In this document: in pieces, positions 1-8,904 of the stretch
How the letters are laid out: the number at the start of each line of letters is the position of its first letter
Position numbering within the stretch: the stretch's first letter is position 1
Assembly: GCA_016929905.1 (NCBI GenBank)
Contig: JAFGHX010000143.1
Coordinates: 1-48,643, forward strand
Source of the DNA: Kiritimatiellia bacterium
GTDB taxonomy: Bacteria; Verrucomicrobiota; Kiritimatiellia; JAFGHX01
DNA: 48,643 nt
Direction of reading: 5' to 3'
The notes under the pieces: generated by a model
Database searches by the model: none
Seen by the model: the letters and a program-made list of their open reading frames with translations, nothing else
What the model was told of the DNA's origin: nothing
Position numbers and translations under genes: made by a program

Positions 1-3
1 CAA

Positions 4-85
4 TGGAGGGCGAGCGTCTCGCGAGCCGGGATCTACAGACGGTGTGGGACAGCCGAACTGGAGGGCGCGCGTCCCGCGAGCCGGG
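4..85 (+). repeat. Pair of dispersed 'ggagggcgag' intergenic repeats
   Basis: Two copies of a roughly 27-bp unit (4-30 and 59-85) share the core ggagggcg, then a cgtc-type centre, then cgcgagccggg. The same unit recurs at 7595 and 7648, in variant form near 45563 and 45620, and in reverse orientation at 7521, 48561 and 48617, usually as closely spaced pairs. Bases 1-146 hold only this pair plus the leader of the GH20 gene, whose open frame runs back through the repeats but probably does not start there. Confidence 0.8.
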
Positions 86-146
86 TCCACCAAAGAACGT
101 CGAACAGCAAAGAGACACAATCACCCGTAACACAGGAGAACCCACA

Positions 147-2396
147 ATGCCCGCACAACCCGCAACACTAACCACAACCGCCACAACCATCTTCCCCATC
201 CCCCGCGAATGTGAACAGGCCGACGGCCTGTTCACGCTGAACGAACAAACCCAGATCCTCCTACCCCAAAACCCATCCGAACACGACCTGTTCCTCGCCC
301 GCTCCCTGGCCGCCGAACTCAGCGACCGGTACGGGCTCGGCGTGAGAGCCGAGCCCGCATCCACGTTGCCGTCGGGCTCCACTGTCATCGTGATGGGCGC
401 CGGCACCAACCCGCTGGTCGCGGAACTCTGCGCCGCACGCGGCCTGGATGTCACGCCCGACCAGCCCGGCCCCGAGGGCTACGCACTCCGGGTCGAGCCG
501 AACACCGTCCTGATCGCCGGCAGCGACGAGCCGGGCGCTTTCTACGGGCTGCAGTCGCTGCGGCAGCTCATCGAGAAAGACGCCGCCGGCCTGCGCATCC
601 CCTGCCTGCGCGTCCGCGACTGGCCCCACAAAACGTTCCGCGGCGTGCGGCTCTACCTGCCCGGGCGCGACAATATCCCGTTCTTCAAGCGGTTCCTGCG
701 CGATTTCATGGGGCTGTGCAAATTCAACAAGCTCATCCTCGAGGTGAACGCCGGCATGCGGTTCGACCGTCACCCGGAACTCAACGCCGGCTGGATCGAG
801 TTCGCGCGCGACCTCACCTACCGCCGGCTCAACTACCCGGCCGTCAGCGACGCGCGCGGCGGCGCGCCCAACTCGACGCACTACGACACCGCCGACGGCG
901 GCGTGCTCGAGAAAGAGGAGGTCGCCGACATCATCCAATACGCGCGCAAACACCACATCGAGGTCATCCCCGAGATGCCGGGCCTCACGCACAGCTACTA
1001 CCTGCTCACCCGCCACCGCGAGATCGCCGAGACGCCCGATGAAGAGTGGCCCGATACCTACTGCCCATCCAATCCGGCGAGCTACGAACTGATGTTCGAC
1101 GTGTTCGACGAGTATATCGAGGTCATGCAGCCGAAGATGGCGCATATCGGGCACGACGAATGGTTCCTGCCCGACAGCCTCATCTGCGAGCGCTGCAAGG
1201 GCAAGAACCGCGCCGAGCTCTACGCGCAGGACGTCGTGAAGATTCACGGGTATCTGGCCGGGAAAGGCATCCGGGTCGCGATGTGGGGCGACCACTTCGT
1301 CAAGCGGCTCGGCCGGCACGGAGCCCTTTCCGAGGAGCAGGTCAACGACTGGATCCCGAAAGACATCCTCATCTTCAACTGGTTCTGGAGTGATCGGCCC
1401 GGCGATGAGAACGCCGGCCGGCCCGGCTGGCGCGGCGAGGACAACGATATCTCGGTGCGTGAGATGGGGTTCGACCAGATCTACGGGAACATGGGGCCCG
1501 AGATCGCGGATTGGGAACGGCGCAGCAACGCGGAAAAAGTGTTCGGCGGCGCGCCTTCCTCATGGGCCGCCACAACCGAATGGAATTTCGGCAAGGATCT
1601 GGTCGAACGCTTGCTGCGCTGCGCGAATTTGCTCTGGGCCGTGCACTGGCCCGAGAAGGCGGAAATGGTCCCACTGCTGCGTCGGCTCTATCCCATCGTC
1701 CGGCGCGACCTGCGCGGCGCAGCCGAGCCGAGCGACGAGGGCGACCCCGTCGTGTCGCTCGATATCGCGGCGGCATTCAATCTGGCGGCGGACGACACAC
1801 CCGTGGGGCAGGCGCTGCCCACTCTCGCACCCGGCACGCTCAGCGTGCTCAACAAGACGTTTCTCGTGCCCGACTCGAATGTAGCGGACGGGAGGTGCGG
1901 CGTGGTGGCGGGCGTCGAGGGCGAGGAGAAAAACCCGCTCCCGCGCGAGGCCGGCGGGATCCGGGTCGGACGGGACGTGAGCAGCCTGGTCTTCCTGCAC
2001 GCCTGCGCCAGGCCGTCGAAGAGCATGATGTGCTACCACAGCATCTACAATTTCGCCGACAGCGCCGATCTGCTGGGTTGGTACGAAGTGGTCTACGAGG
2101 ATGGACTGGTCGAGACTATCCCGATTCGATACGGCGTGAACATCCTGGAATGGGGCGGCGCCGGACTCTACGGCGCCGATCCCGTCGCGTGCGGAACCAC
2201 ACCGGAGGGCAAGCCGGCGACGTTCTTCGCGTTCGAGTGGCGCAACCCGCGGTTCGGCAAGCGCATCGAGGAGGTCCGGCTCAAGGGCTCGATCGGCGCC
2301 TATAGCTGCAGGATCTGGCGCGGCGGGCCCGACAAGTTGATCCCCAACAACGCTGTCGTACTGCTCGCGCTCAGCGTCGTGGAGAAGAGACCGTGA
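147..2396 (+). CDS. Glycoside hydrolase family 20 protein (beta-N-acetylhexosaminidase-like)
   Basis: The product is 749 aa. Residues ~15-150 resemble the GH20b domain that precedes the barrel, ending in a GAFYGLQSLRQLI motif. The TIM barrel begins at FRGVRLYLPGRD. The family's catalytic Asp-Glu pair is visible in HIGHDEW near residues 333-339, where Asp orients the substrate acetamido group and Glu is the acid in substrate-assisted catalysis. The expected reaction is release of terminal beta-linked N-acetylhexosamine from glycans. A C-terminal beta-rich part (~560-749) may be an accessory domain. ATG 147 was chosen because an AGGAG lies about 9 bases upstream and the frame before it is repeat DNA. 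No obvious signal peptide is visible, so the protein may be cytoplasmic or exported by another route. The family is clear; the exact substrate is inferred. Confidence 0.86.
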   Translation: MPAQPATLTTTATTIFPIPRECEQADGLFTLNEQTQILLPQNPSEHDLFLARSLAAELSDRYGLGVRAEPASTLPSGSTVIVMGAGTNPLVAELCAARGLDVTPDQPGPEGYALRVEPNTVLIAGSDEPGAFYGLQSLRQLIEKDAAGLRIPCLRVRDWPHKTFRGVRLYLPGRDNIPFFKRFLRDFMGLCKFNKLILEVNAGMRFDRHPELNAGWIEFARDLTYRRLNYPAVSDARGGAPNSTHYDTADGGVLEKEEVADIIQYARKHHIEVIPEMPGLTHSYYLLTRHREIAETPDEEWPDTYCPSNPASYELMFDVFDEYIEVMQPKMAHIGHDEWFLPDSLICERCKGKNRAELYAQDVVKIHGYLAGKGIRVAMWGDHFVKRLGRHGALSEEQVNDWIPKDILIFNWFWSDRPGDENAGRPGWRGEDNDISVREMGFDQIYGNMGPEIADWERRSNAEKVFGGAPSSWAATTEWNFGKDLVERLLRCANLLWAVHWPEKAEMVPLLRRLYPIVRRDLRGAAEPSDEGDPVVSLDIAAAFNLAADDTPVGQALPTLAPGTLSVLNKTFLVPDSNVADGRCGVVAGVEGEEKNPLPREAGGIRVGRDVSSLVFLHACARPSKSMMCYHSIYNFADSADLLGWYEVVYEDGLVETIPIRYGVNILEWGGAGLYGADPVACGTTPEGKPATFFAFEWRNPRFGKRIEEVRLKGSIGAYSCRIWRGGPDKLIPNNAVVLLALSVVEKRP

Positions 2397-2422
2397 GTTG
2401 CGACACGCGCACGGACACTGCT

Positions 2423-2616
2423 ATGAAGACGTTCAATGACGCGTTCTACCCCTTGCTGGGATACGTGGGCCGGCTGGATTGACCGCCGCCGTCCGCGAGG
2501 CGGTCGGCGACGTGACGGCCCTGCGCGCGGACGAACCGTGGGCGAAGGCGTACTTCGACGAACGGCTCGCCGCCTCCGAGGACGTGCTCCGGAACAAGCT
2601 CCTCGCGGAACGGTGA
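2423..2616 (+). pseudogene. Small frameshifted ORF, function unknown
   Basis: An ATG at 2423 opens 19 codons (MKTFNDAFYPLLGYVGRLD) and stops at TGA 2480-2482. The +2 frame then runs from TTG 2479 to TGA 2614-2616 as a well-formed charged helix-like peptide (DEPWAKAYFDERLAASEDV and on). The two overlap by a few bases, which suggests one decayed or frameshifted short gene. I do not recognise the family. It could also be a genuine pair of translationally coupled tiny ORFs. Confidence 0.35.
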
Positions 2617-2650
2617 GGGCCGTGAAGCCTGTCCCTTGCATCCATAGAAG

Positions 2651-2691
2651 ATTCGTCCTATTATGGTTTTTCTTGTCATAATAGGACGAAT
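2651..2691. repeat. Perfect AT-rich 15-bp inverted repeat
   Basis: ATTCGTCCTATTATG (2651-2665) and its exact reverse complement (2677-2691) flank an 11-base loop, followed by CTTTTTG. The hairpin sits downstream of the small frameshifted ORF and about 180 bp before the first acyltransferase gene. The stem plus T run could be a factor-independent terminator; the AT-rich stem would equally suit a dimeric operator. The rest of 2692-2869 shows no recognisable feature. Confidence 0.6.
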
Positions 2692-2869
2692 TCTTTTTGC
2701 GGGAAGCGGCTATTTTGCCGGAATCATGAGAGCGCATGAACTCATAGGGCACGAGACGCCTCGGGACTGATGGAAAGCTCGGATTCTTGCACGGACCACG
2801 CCGAGCGGCTCGATGCCGCGATCCGGTTCGTTGCCTCAGAGGACTGAGTTTTGAGCAGCCGAATAGCCA

Positions 2870-4150
2870 ATGAACCTGCAGACCATGGCACACAAACTGG
2901 GGATGGAAGACGCCGCCGCCGCGTTCCGCGAGGAATGGGACGCCATCCAGCAGACACTCCCGGCCGGCGGGCCGCCCTTTCTCCGGCCGGAACAGGTTGC
3001 GCGGGATTGCGAGACGGCGCTGCTCCCCGCGGACATGGCGCAAGCCGTGGCCGCTGCCGCCCAGCGCGTCGCGGCGAACGACGCGCTCAGCGCCCTGGCC
3101 TGGTACTGTCATTGCAGGCTGTTCGGCGAAGAGCCGGCCCACCCCGATCTCAAGTCCTGGCCGCTCCCGACGCGCGCGTTGGATCGCGACGCGGGCCTGT
3201 TCTATGTGTTGGTCCTGCTCTCGGGCATCCCGAACATGCAGCGGGTCCATCGCCAGCGGGGAATTCCCGCCGATGTGATCCGCGAGACGGTGCTGAATCT
3301 GAAGCGCTGCATGGAGAGGGAGGACTACTTCCTGCGGACCGGGCACTGGGGGCTAAGCCCTCGCATGTTCGGTTGGCTCATGAATCACTGGCGGGGCGTC
3401 CTGTACCAACTGGGCCGGCTCCAGTTCAAGCCGGGCCCGTTCCGCGGCAAGCTTCGCGTCTTTCGCAACCGCGGCACCGGTGCCGTTCTGGCCCTGGCCC
3501 AGGACGGGTTGACCTTCCGCGCGAACGGCGAGATGCACGAGGGTAGCGACGCCGCGCGCGCGCCGGACGGTTGGACCAGCACGCTGGAAGTGACCGGCAC
3601 GGAGATCGCCGGCTTCCCGATCGATCCGCGCGGCTGCGTCGTGCGCCGCCAGATGCGGCTGCCGGCGCGCGACTGGCAACCCGCCCTCGCGCCGGAGGAC
3701 CCGATCCTCGAAATCCACATCCCCACCGGGCCGCCGCCCATGGCCCACGACCTGTGTGGCGAGTCGTTGCGCCGGGCGATGGCATTCTTTCCAAAATACT
3801 TCCCCGACCGGCCGTTCAAGGCATTCGTTTGCAGTTCCTGGATTCTCGACCCGCAGCTCGAAGCGCTGCTGAAGCCGGAGTCGAACCTGGTCCGGTTCCA
3901 GAAGGAGGTCTACCTCTATCCGCTGCTCGGCGCTGGCGCCACCATGAACTCGGCGGTGTTCGGGCTGGGAACCAAGGACATTCGCACCGCGCCGCGTCGG
4001 ACGTCCATGCAGCGCGCGTTGGCCGAGCATATCGAGAAGGGCGGCCGCCTGCGTTCCGGCGGCTGTTTCCTGTTTCCCGAAGATTTCGACTGGGGCACGC
4101 AGGTCTACCGCTCGCGCGGCGTGTTCTCGACGAGTGCCAACGCAAGGTGA
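2870..4150 (+). CDS. NAT_N/GNAT_C-like acyltransferase-family protein, copy 1
   Basis: A 426-aa soluble protein. The N-terminal helical half (residues ~1-150, with FREEWDAIQQTLPAGGPPFL) and the C-terminal half (from ~165, with FFPKYFPDRPFKAFVCSSW) match my memory of the paired N-acyltransferase N-terminal and GNAT-like C-terminal domains of uncharacterised bacterial proteins. The acyl donor and acceptor are unknown. By eye it is roughly 80 % identical along its whole length to the next gene, so the two are a tandem duplication. The start codon has only a weak ribosome site (agccgaatagcca). No signal peptide is visible. Codon use resembles the neighbours. The family assignment is moderate and the function is inferred only. 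Confidence 0.65.
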   Translation: MNLQTMAHKLGMEDAAAAFREEWDAIQQTLPAGGPPFLRPEQVARDCETALLPADMAQAVAAAAQRVAANDALSALAWYCHCRLFGEEPAHPDLKSWPLPTRALDRDAGLFYVLVLLSGIPNMQRVHRQRGIPADVIRETVLNLKRCMEREDYFLRTGHWGLSPRMFGWLMNHWRGVLYQLGRLQFKPGPFRGKLRVFRNRGTGAVLALAQDGLTFRANGEMHEGSDAARAPDGWTSTLEVTGTEIAGFPIDPRGCVVRRQMRLPARDWQPALAPEDPILEIHIPTGPPPMAHDLCGESLRRAMAFFPKYFPDRPFKAFVCSSWILDPQLEALLKPESNLVRFQKEVYLYPLLGAGATMNSAVFGLGTKDIRTAPRRTSMQRALAEHIEKGGRLRSGGCFLFPEDFDWGTQVYRSRGVFSTSANAR

Positions 4151-4202
4151 CGAGGCAGCCGAAGCCCGCGCGCCCGGTTTAGCCAATGGGGACGAATACT
4201 CG

Positions 4203-5489
4203 ATGAACCTGCAAACGACCGCACGCAAGCTCGGGATAGAAGACGCAGCGGACGTATTCCGCGAGGACTGGGACGCCATCCAACAGACCTTGCCGGCCGG
4301 CGGGCCGCCCTTCCTCCAGCCCGAGCAGATCGCGCGGGACTGCGAGACGGTCCTGCTGCCCGCGGACATGGCGCAGGCCGTGGCCGCCGCCGCCCAGCGC
4401 GTCGCGGCTAACGATGCGCTCAGCGCTTTGGCCTGGTACTGTCACTGCCGGCTCTTCGGCGAAAGACCCGTGCGCCCCGAGTTCAAGTCGTGGCCGCTCC
4501 CGACCCATGCGCTGGATCGCGACGCGGGCCTGTTCTATGTGCTGGTCCTGCTTTCGGGCATCCCGAGCATGCAGCGGATTCACCGCGAACGCGAGATTCC
4601 CGCGGACGTGATTCGCGATACCGTGGCGGACCTGAAGCGCTGCCTGGAGACCGAGGACTACTTCTTGCGGACCGGGCACTGGGGGATCAGCCAGAACATC
4701 TTCGGATGGCTCATGCACTCCTGGCGGGGCGACCTGTATCACCTCGGCCGGCTCCAGTTCAAGCACGGCCCGTTCACCGGCAGGCTTCGCGCCTTTCGCC
4801 ACCGCCGCGCCCGTGCCGTGCTCGCCCTGGCCGAGGACGGGGTTGCCTTCCGGGCCGATGGCCAGATGGACGTAGCCGGCCAAGAGGGTGCCCCGGACGG
4901 CTGGACCAGCACGCTGGAAATCTCGGACACGGCGATCGCGGGCTTTCCCATCGATCCGCGCGGCTTCGCCGTGCACCGGCGACTGCGGCTGCCGGCGAGC
5001 GAGTGGGAACCGGCCCTGCTCCCCAACGACCGCATCCTCGAAATCCATATCCCTGCCGGCCCGCCGCCGATGGATTACGACGCGTGCGGCGAATCGCTGC
5101 GCCGCGCGCTGGCGTTCTTCCCGAAGTACTTCCCCGACCGCCCGTTCAAGGCGTTCGTCTGCAGTTCCTGGATCCTCGACCCGCAGTTCGAAGCGCTGCT
5201 CAAGCCGGAATCGAACCTGGTCCGCTTCCAGAAGGAGGTCTACCTCTACCCGCTGAGAGGCGGCGGCACCACCATGATCTGGCAGGTGTTCGGGCTCCGG
5301 GTCAAGGATATCCGCAGCGCGCCGCGCAAAACCTCCATGCAGCGCGCGTTGGCCGAGCACGTGGAGAAGGGCGGCCGGTTTCGGTCCGGCGGCTGTTTCC
5401 TGTTCCCCGCGGATTTCAACTGGGGCGCGCAGGTCTACCGGACGGACGCCGTGCGGCAGGCGTGTGCGGGAGAGGGTGGGGCCGTATGA
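4203..5489 (+). CDS. NAT_N/GNAT_C-like acyltransferase-family protein, copy 2
   Basis: A 428-aa paralogue of the preceding gene, beginning with the same MNLQT and ending in the same CFLFPADFNWG-type segment. The frame is open upstream to 4134, but ATG 4203 aligns exactly with the start of copy 1. The short stretch before each start shares cagccgaa and tagccaatg, which marks the duplication boundary. The stop TGA (5487-5489) overlaps an ATG at 5486 (ATGA). This fits translational coupling to the downstream exported protein whose start has been disrupted. The duplicates differ mainly in the middle (residues ~200-240), so they may have diverged in specificity. Confidence 0.65.
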   Translation: MNLQTTARKLGIEDAADVFREDWDAIQQTLPAGGPPFLQPEQIARDCETVLLPADMAQAVAAAAQRVAANDALSALAWYCHCRLFGERPVRPEFKSWPLPTHALDRDAGLFYVLVLLSGIPSMQRIHREREIPADVIRDTVADLKRCLETEDYFLRTGHWGISQNIFGWLMHSWRGDLYHLGRLQFKHGPFTGRLRAFRHRRARAVLALAEDGVAFRADGQMDVAGQEGAPDGWTSTLEISDTAIAGFPIDPRGFAVHRRLRLPASEWEPALLPNDRILEIHIPAGPPPMDYDACGESLRRALAFFPKYFPDRPFKAFVCSSWILDPQFEALLKPESNLVRFQKEVYLYPLRGGGTTMIWQVFGLRVKDIRSAPRKTSMQRALAEHVEKGGRFRSGGCFLFPADFNWGAQVYRTDAVRQACAGEGGAV

Positions 5490-5500
5490 AACTCGTTCTC

Positions 5501-5540
5501 CCGTGAGAGGCGAGGGGGTCAGGTCTTTAACATATTAACT
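5501..5540 (+). mobile_element. Solo REP-transposase end inserted in a gene start
   Basis: Bases 5501-5538 are identical to the left end of the complete REP-transposase element at 14124-14161 (ccgtgagaggcgaggggg, then tcaggtctttaacatattaa). The element's right end (15201-15241, reverse strand) is a close variant. No transposase lies next to this copy, so it is a solo end or minimal non-autonomous element. Removing exactly these 40 bases rejoins codons into a textbook signal peptide, which is strong evidence for insertion. Confidence 0.8.
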
Positions 5541-5570
5541 AAGGCTCTCCGCGGATCCTGGCTACTGGCC

Positions 5571-7490
5571 GTGTTCGTCTTCGGCGCGGCCATGGGGCAG
5601 GCAGACACCATCCCGGCCGAATGGGGCCCGCTGTGGCAGCCCGCGCTCCCCGCCCGGGAACGGCATCCGTACCTGTTCTTCGATGCCCGTGACCATGCGC
5701 GCATGCTGACGCGGATCAAACGCGAGCCCTATGCGCGCTGGTGGGCCCGCATCGGGAAAGACCGCTCGGCCAGTGACGCGGCATTCGTGTGGTGGCTCAC
5801 CGGCGACGAAGACGCCGCGCAACGCGCCAGAGATCGGCTCGTGAAGCACCGCATCGGGCGCAAGACGGAGCCGAATCGAGAGAAGGGGATCGATGAAATC
5901 TCGCTGGAGCCCAGTTCGCATGGGTTCGCCGATTATGTCTTCGCCTACGACCTGCTCGCTGCCTGGAAGGGGTTGAGTCCCGAGGACTCTGCGACCATTC
6001 GCGGCCGCATTGCCGAGGAGGCGAATGCCTACTGTGAACTGCTGGAGACCGTCCGCGGCGGCCGTTTCTACGGCAATCAGCGCACGCTCGGCGCGTCGGC
6101 GCTGGGCATGGCGGCGCTCGCGCTGTGCAACCACAGCGGCTTGAAACACACGCCGCGCGAGTGGCTCACGCGCGCGTTGCACGAGATCCGGCGCGAGGAG
6201 AACTTCCTGTTCTTCAGACCAGGCGGCCTGTTCATCGAAGGGCGCGGGTACAGCGACTATATGGCGCTGCAGTTCGTTCGGTTCGCCGTCGCCTATGAGC
6301 GCGCCACGGGCAGGTTCCTGCTCGGCGACCCGCGCCTGCGCGAATGGCTCCTGTTCGCTGCCTATCAGACCAAACCCAACGGCCAGTATATCCATTGGGG
6401 CACCTGTGACTTCGATTACAGCAAGGGCCTGTTCTGTATGCTCGCGAATCGGCGTTATGGACGGGCACGGGCCTCGCTCTTTCGTCACGAAGCCGCCAAG
6501 GACGCCAAGATGCATGAGTTCTATCTCTGCCCGGCCATCGCGCTGTATGACGACGATGTCACCGCCCCGATGCCGCCGGCATCCCGTGCGTTCTTGCCTT
6601 CCGGAATGGTCGTCCTGCGCAGCGGCTGGGGCCGCGACAGTCTCGGCGTCTGGTTCGGCGGCAAGAACGACGACTGGCCCAGAACCGGGCCCAGAGCGTA
6701 CTGGTGGTACAGCCACGCGGATACCGGCCATTTCGTGCTGGTCGCGCACGACGAACTGCTCGCCAACGACTCCGCCTACGATCACTGGAAGAGCAAAGAT
6801 TACTACGACGCCACGTTCCACAACGTGCCGATGATCGACGGTATGGGCCCGGACCGCGAGCAGACCATGGGCACGCTTTCCAATGCGGTCACCGCCGGCC
6901 CGGTCCAACACGCCACCGTCACCGCCCGGCTCCAGGACTGCACCTGGCGCCGCACACTCGCGCTCGTGCGCGGGCGGTATGTGATCGTTGCCGATCGGTT
7001 CGAGGCCGACCGTGAGCACGAGTACGAGTGGCAGATTCGTTCGGCATGCCCGCCCGACTTCGCCGGGACCCAACTGGCCGGCCGACAGGTCACCTGGGCC
7101 GGGGTTGCCTCCGACGATTGGCTGCGCCTGTGGTCCGGGCGTGACTCGGACGAATGGCAGCGTGTGAGGCCGGGCAAGACACAACTCACCGTCATCGCGC
7201 CGCCGTTCGCCAAACTGCGGCTCGAGAAAGGCCGGTGGATGCCCTTCTCGTGGAAACCGGAGTTCACGAACCAGGTCGCAGTCGCCAAGTGGCGGGCCGC
7301 CTCCACAACGGCGCTGTTCGTGCTAATCCCCAACCTGCGGGCGAATCCGGCTGTCGCCTGGCAGGCGTTGCCCGGCCAGAACATCGAGCTCCGCGGACCC
7401 GGCTGGACGGATCAGGTAACGGTGAGCGGCACGCGGCTCGACATTGGCTCAACATCGCCGGTTGGCCTCCGGGCCTCGGTGGACTTGTAG
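5571..7490 (+). CDS. Heparinase II/III-like exported protein, 5' end disrupted
   Basis: The body is a polysaccharide-lyase-type protein: an N-terminal (alpha/alpha) toroid with FEGRGY-like and YDLLAAWKGLS motifs, then a C-terminal beta-sandwich from ~residue 330 with the conserved SHADTGHFVL segment of heparinase II/III proteins. The likely substrate class is uronic-acid polysaccharide. The original start is probably ATG 5486, overlapping the previous stop. MKLVL would then be followed by KALRGSWLLAVFVFGAA, a clear signal peptide, but a 40-bp repeat after codon 5 adds a stop (5504-5506) and shifts the frame. As the sequence stands, translation could only restart in frame at CTG 5565, GTG 5571 or ATG 5592, giving a truncated signal. 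The gene may therefore be silent or produce a non-exported enzyme. Confidence 0.75.
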   Translation: MFVFGAAMGQADTIPAEWGPLWQPALPARERHPYLFFDARDHARMLTRIKREPYARWWARIGKDRSASDAAFVWWLTGDEDAAQRARDRLVKHRIGRKTEPNREKGIDEISLEPSSHGFADYVFAYDLLAAWKGLSPEDSATIRGRIAEEANAYCELLETVRGGRFYGNQRTLGASALGMAALALCNHSGLKHTPREWLTRALHEIRREENFLFFRPGGLFIEGRGYSDYMALQFVRFAVAYERATGRFLLGDPRLREWLLFAAYQTKPNGQYIHWGTCDFDYSKGLFCMLANRRYGRARASLFRHEAAKDAKMHEFYLCPAIALYDDDVTAPMPPASRAFLPSGMVVLRSGWGRDSLGVWFGGKNDDWPRTGPRAYWWYSHADTGHFVLVAHDELLANDSAYDHWKSKDYYDATFHNVPMIDGMGPDREQTMGTLSNAVTAGPVQHATVTARLQDCTWRRTLALVRGRYVIVADRFEADREHEYEWQIRSACPPDFAGTQLAGRQVTWAGVASDDWLRLWSGRDSDEWQRVRPGKTQLTVIAPPFAKLRLEKGRWMPFSWKPEFTNQVAVAKWRAASTTALFVLIPNLRANPAVAWQALPGQNIELRGPGWTDQVTVSGTRLDIGSTSPVGLRASVDL

Positions 7491-7520
7491 ATTGAGAGAG
7501 AAGCCGCGTCGTATGCTGAA

Positions 7521-7674
7521 CCCGGCTCGCGAGACGCTCGCCCTTCACTGAGCGGCTGTTGCGTTGGATGGTGGTCGCGCTGTGGCATGCCAAATGGAGG
7601 GCGAGCGTCCCGCGAGCCGGATTCGTCCAACAGCGCACGATCCCGGATGGAGGGCGAGCGTCCCGCGAGCCGGG
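7521..7674. repeat. Cluster of three 'ggagggcgag' repeats, one inverted
   Basis: A reverse copy at 7521-7547 faces two forward copies at 7595-7621 and 7648-7674. The cluster fills the 185-bp gap between the convergent heparinase-like and DUF4432 genes. It could form large hairpins and act as a bidirectional terminator; that role is inferred. Confidence 0.75.
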
Positions 7675-7675
7675 C

Positions 7676-8749
7676 TCACTCCGCCGTCGTCTTGCAGCCC
7701 GCGACGAACGCGTCGAGATCCTGCCCGCCGTCCAGCACCCCGATCTCGATCTCAATCGTCCGGATCTCGCCGGGCGCGAGGAACGGGAGCCGTCCTGTCT
7801 TTCGCAGAACCGCCCGGTTCTTGCACGGCGCGTTCGCGGGCTCGATCGCGAGCACGTAGTCGCCTTCACCCATCATCTTCCATTCGTTCAAATAGGGCAG
7901 GGACTCGCTGTCGAACTTCACATACAGGCCGAGCCCGTCACCCAGCTTCCGGTTGACCAGCCCGGCCAGCGCGTCGCCCTCCGCGTTGGGGCCCATGTCG
8001 TGCTGAAAGTTCTGCTCTTCGAAACCGGGCACGGGCCCGGAGCAGCGGAGCATGTCCGCGACGGCATCGGCCGACTGCGCGTCGAACGGCTCGCTGTTCA
8101 AGGCCGTTAGCGCCAGCTCGGCCCCCTCATCGAGCAGTGGGTGCCCAACGTTGATGTGATAGAGGATCGTGAACGGGCTCGGCGCGTAGCCGAAGTTCTC
8201 GACTTCGTCCCGGATCGTGAGCGACCGGCTCCCGATCGCCGAGGTCACCGTGCGCGTGAGCCGCAGCTTGTCGCCGAACAGCGCGCATTCCTCGATCACG
8301 CCGGAGATCTTCATCACGTAGCGGTCGCCGTCCCACGCCGACAGGTCGCAGACCTGCCGCGCCGGCGTGGCCGCGTAGCGGCCGTGCAGGCCGAGCTCCG
8401 TCTCGCCGTCCTTGCCCGGCTGGCCGAGGTAGGTGAGCCCGCAGGTCGTGAGCAGCCCGCCGAAAAATGTGCGCAGCCAGCCTTCGCCCTGCGGCTCGTA
8501 GTACGCCGGATGCACCTCGCCGTTCGGCGTGAGATAGACCAGGTTCGTGCCCTTGTAGCCCGCGCGCGAGATGTCCAGCCCGCGGCCGGGCAGGACCGTG
8601 AACGCAAGGCCCGTGCCCGTGTCCATGTCGACGGCGGACACGCCCGAAGCGCGCCCGTCGCTCAGCACATAGTGGCGCGTGCCGCCCAACTGGGCCAGAT
8701 GGCCGATTCGTCTCAGTTTCTCCGCGCGGGTCAGCTTCTCCGGGTTCAT
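7676..8749 (-). CDS. DUF4432-type aldose-1-epimerase-like protein
   Basis: A 357-aa protein of the galactose-mutarotase-like beta-sandwich superfamily. Recognisable elements are the N-terminal VDMDTGTGLAFTVLPGRGLD strand region, GGLLTTCGLTYLG near the middle, TILYHINVGHPLL (~200) with the conserved His, and a C-terminal LAIEPANAP segment where the family carries a catalytic-type Glu. Members are soluble and are assumed to bind or interconvert sugars; the substrate is unknown. ATG 8749 was chosen over an upstream frame start because the alignment-like core begins soon after. It lies downstream of and codirectional with the GH4 glycosidase (155-bp gap), so a shared sugar pathway is plausible. 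Confidence 0.75.
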   Translation of the reverse strand: MNPEKLTRAEKLRRIGHLAQLGGTRHYVLSDGRASGVSAVDMDTGTGLAFTVLPGRGLDISRAGYKGTNLVYLTPNGEVHPAYYEPQGEGWLRTFFGGLLTTCGLTYLGQPGKDGETELGLHGRYAATPARQVCDLSAWDGDRYVMKISGVIEECALFGDKLRLTRTVTSAIGSRSLTIRDEVENFGYAPSPFTILYHINVGHPLLDEGAELALTALNSEPFDAQSADAVADMLRCSGPVPGFEEQNFQHDMGPNAEGDALAGLVNRKLGDGLGLYVKFDSESLPYLNEWKMMGEGDYVLAIEPANAPCKNRAVLRKTGRLPFLAPGEIRTIEIEIGVLDGGQDLDAFVAGCKTTAE

Positions 8750-8904
8750 CGTGACTTGTCCCCTTCTCCGGCTGGCGCACACGCTGCCGGCTGCTCAGCA
8801 GCGCTTCCGAGTTGTTTCGGACGTTGCCCGACATGTTCCACACATTGCCGAGTGGTGACAAGACAAATCCGGGTGCGCCGCGCCCGGCGCCCATGGCCCC
8901 CCCC

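Noticed and set aside
1..146. N-terminal extension of the GH20 protein through the repeat DNA
   Set aside because: The frame is open but translates repeat sequence; ATG 147 has a good ribosome site and fits the family start.
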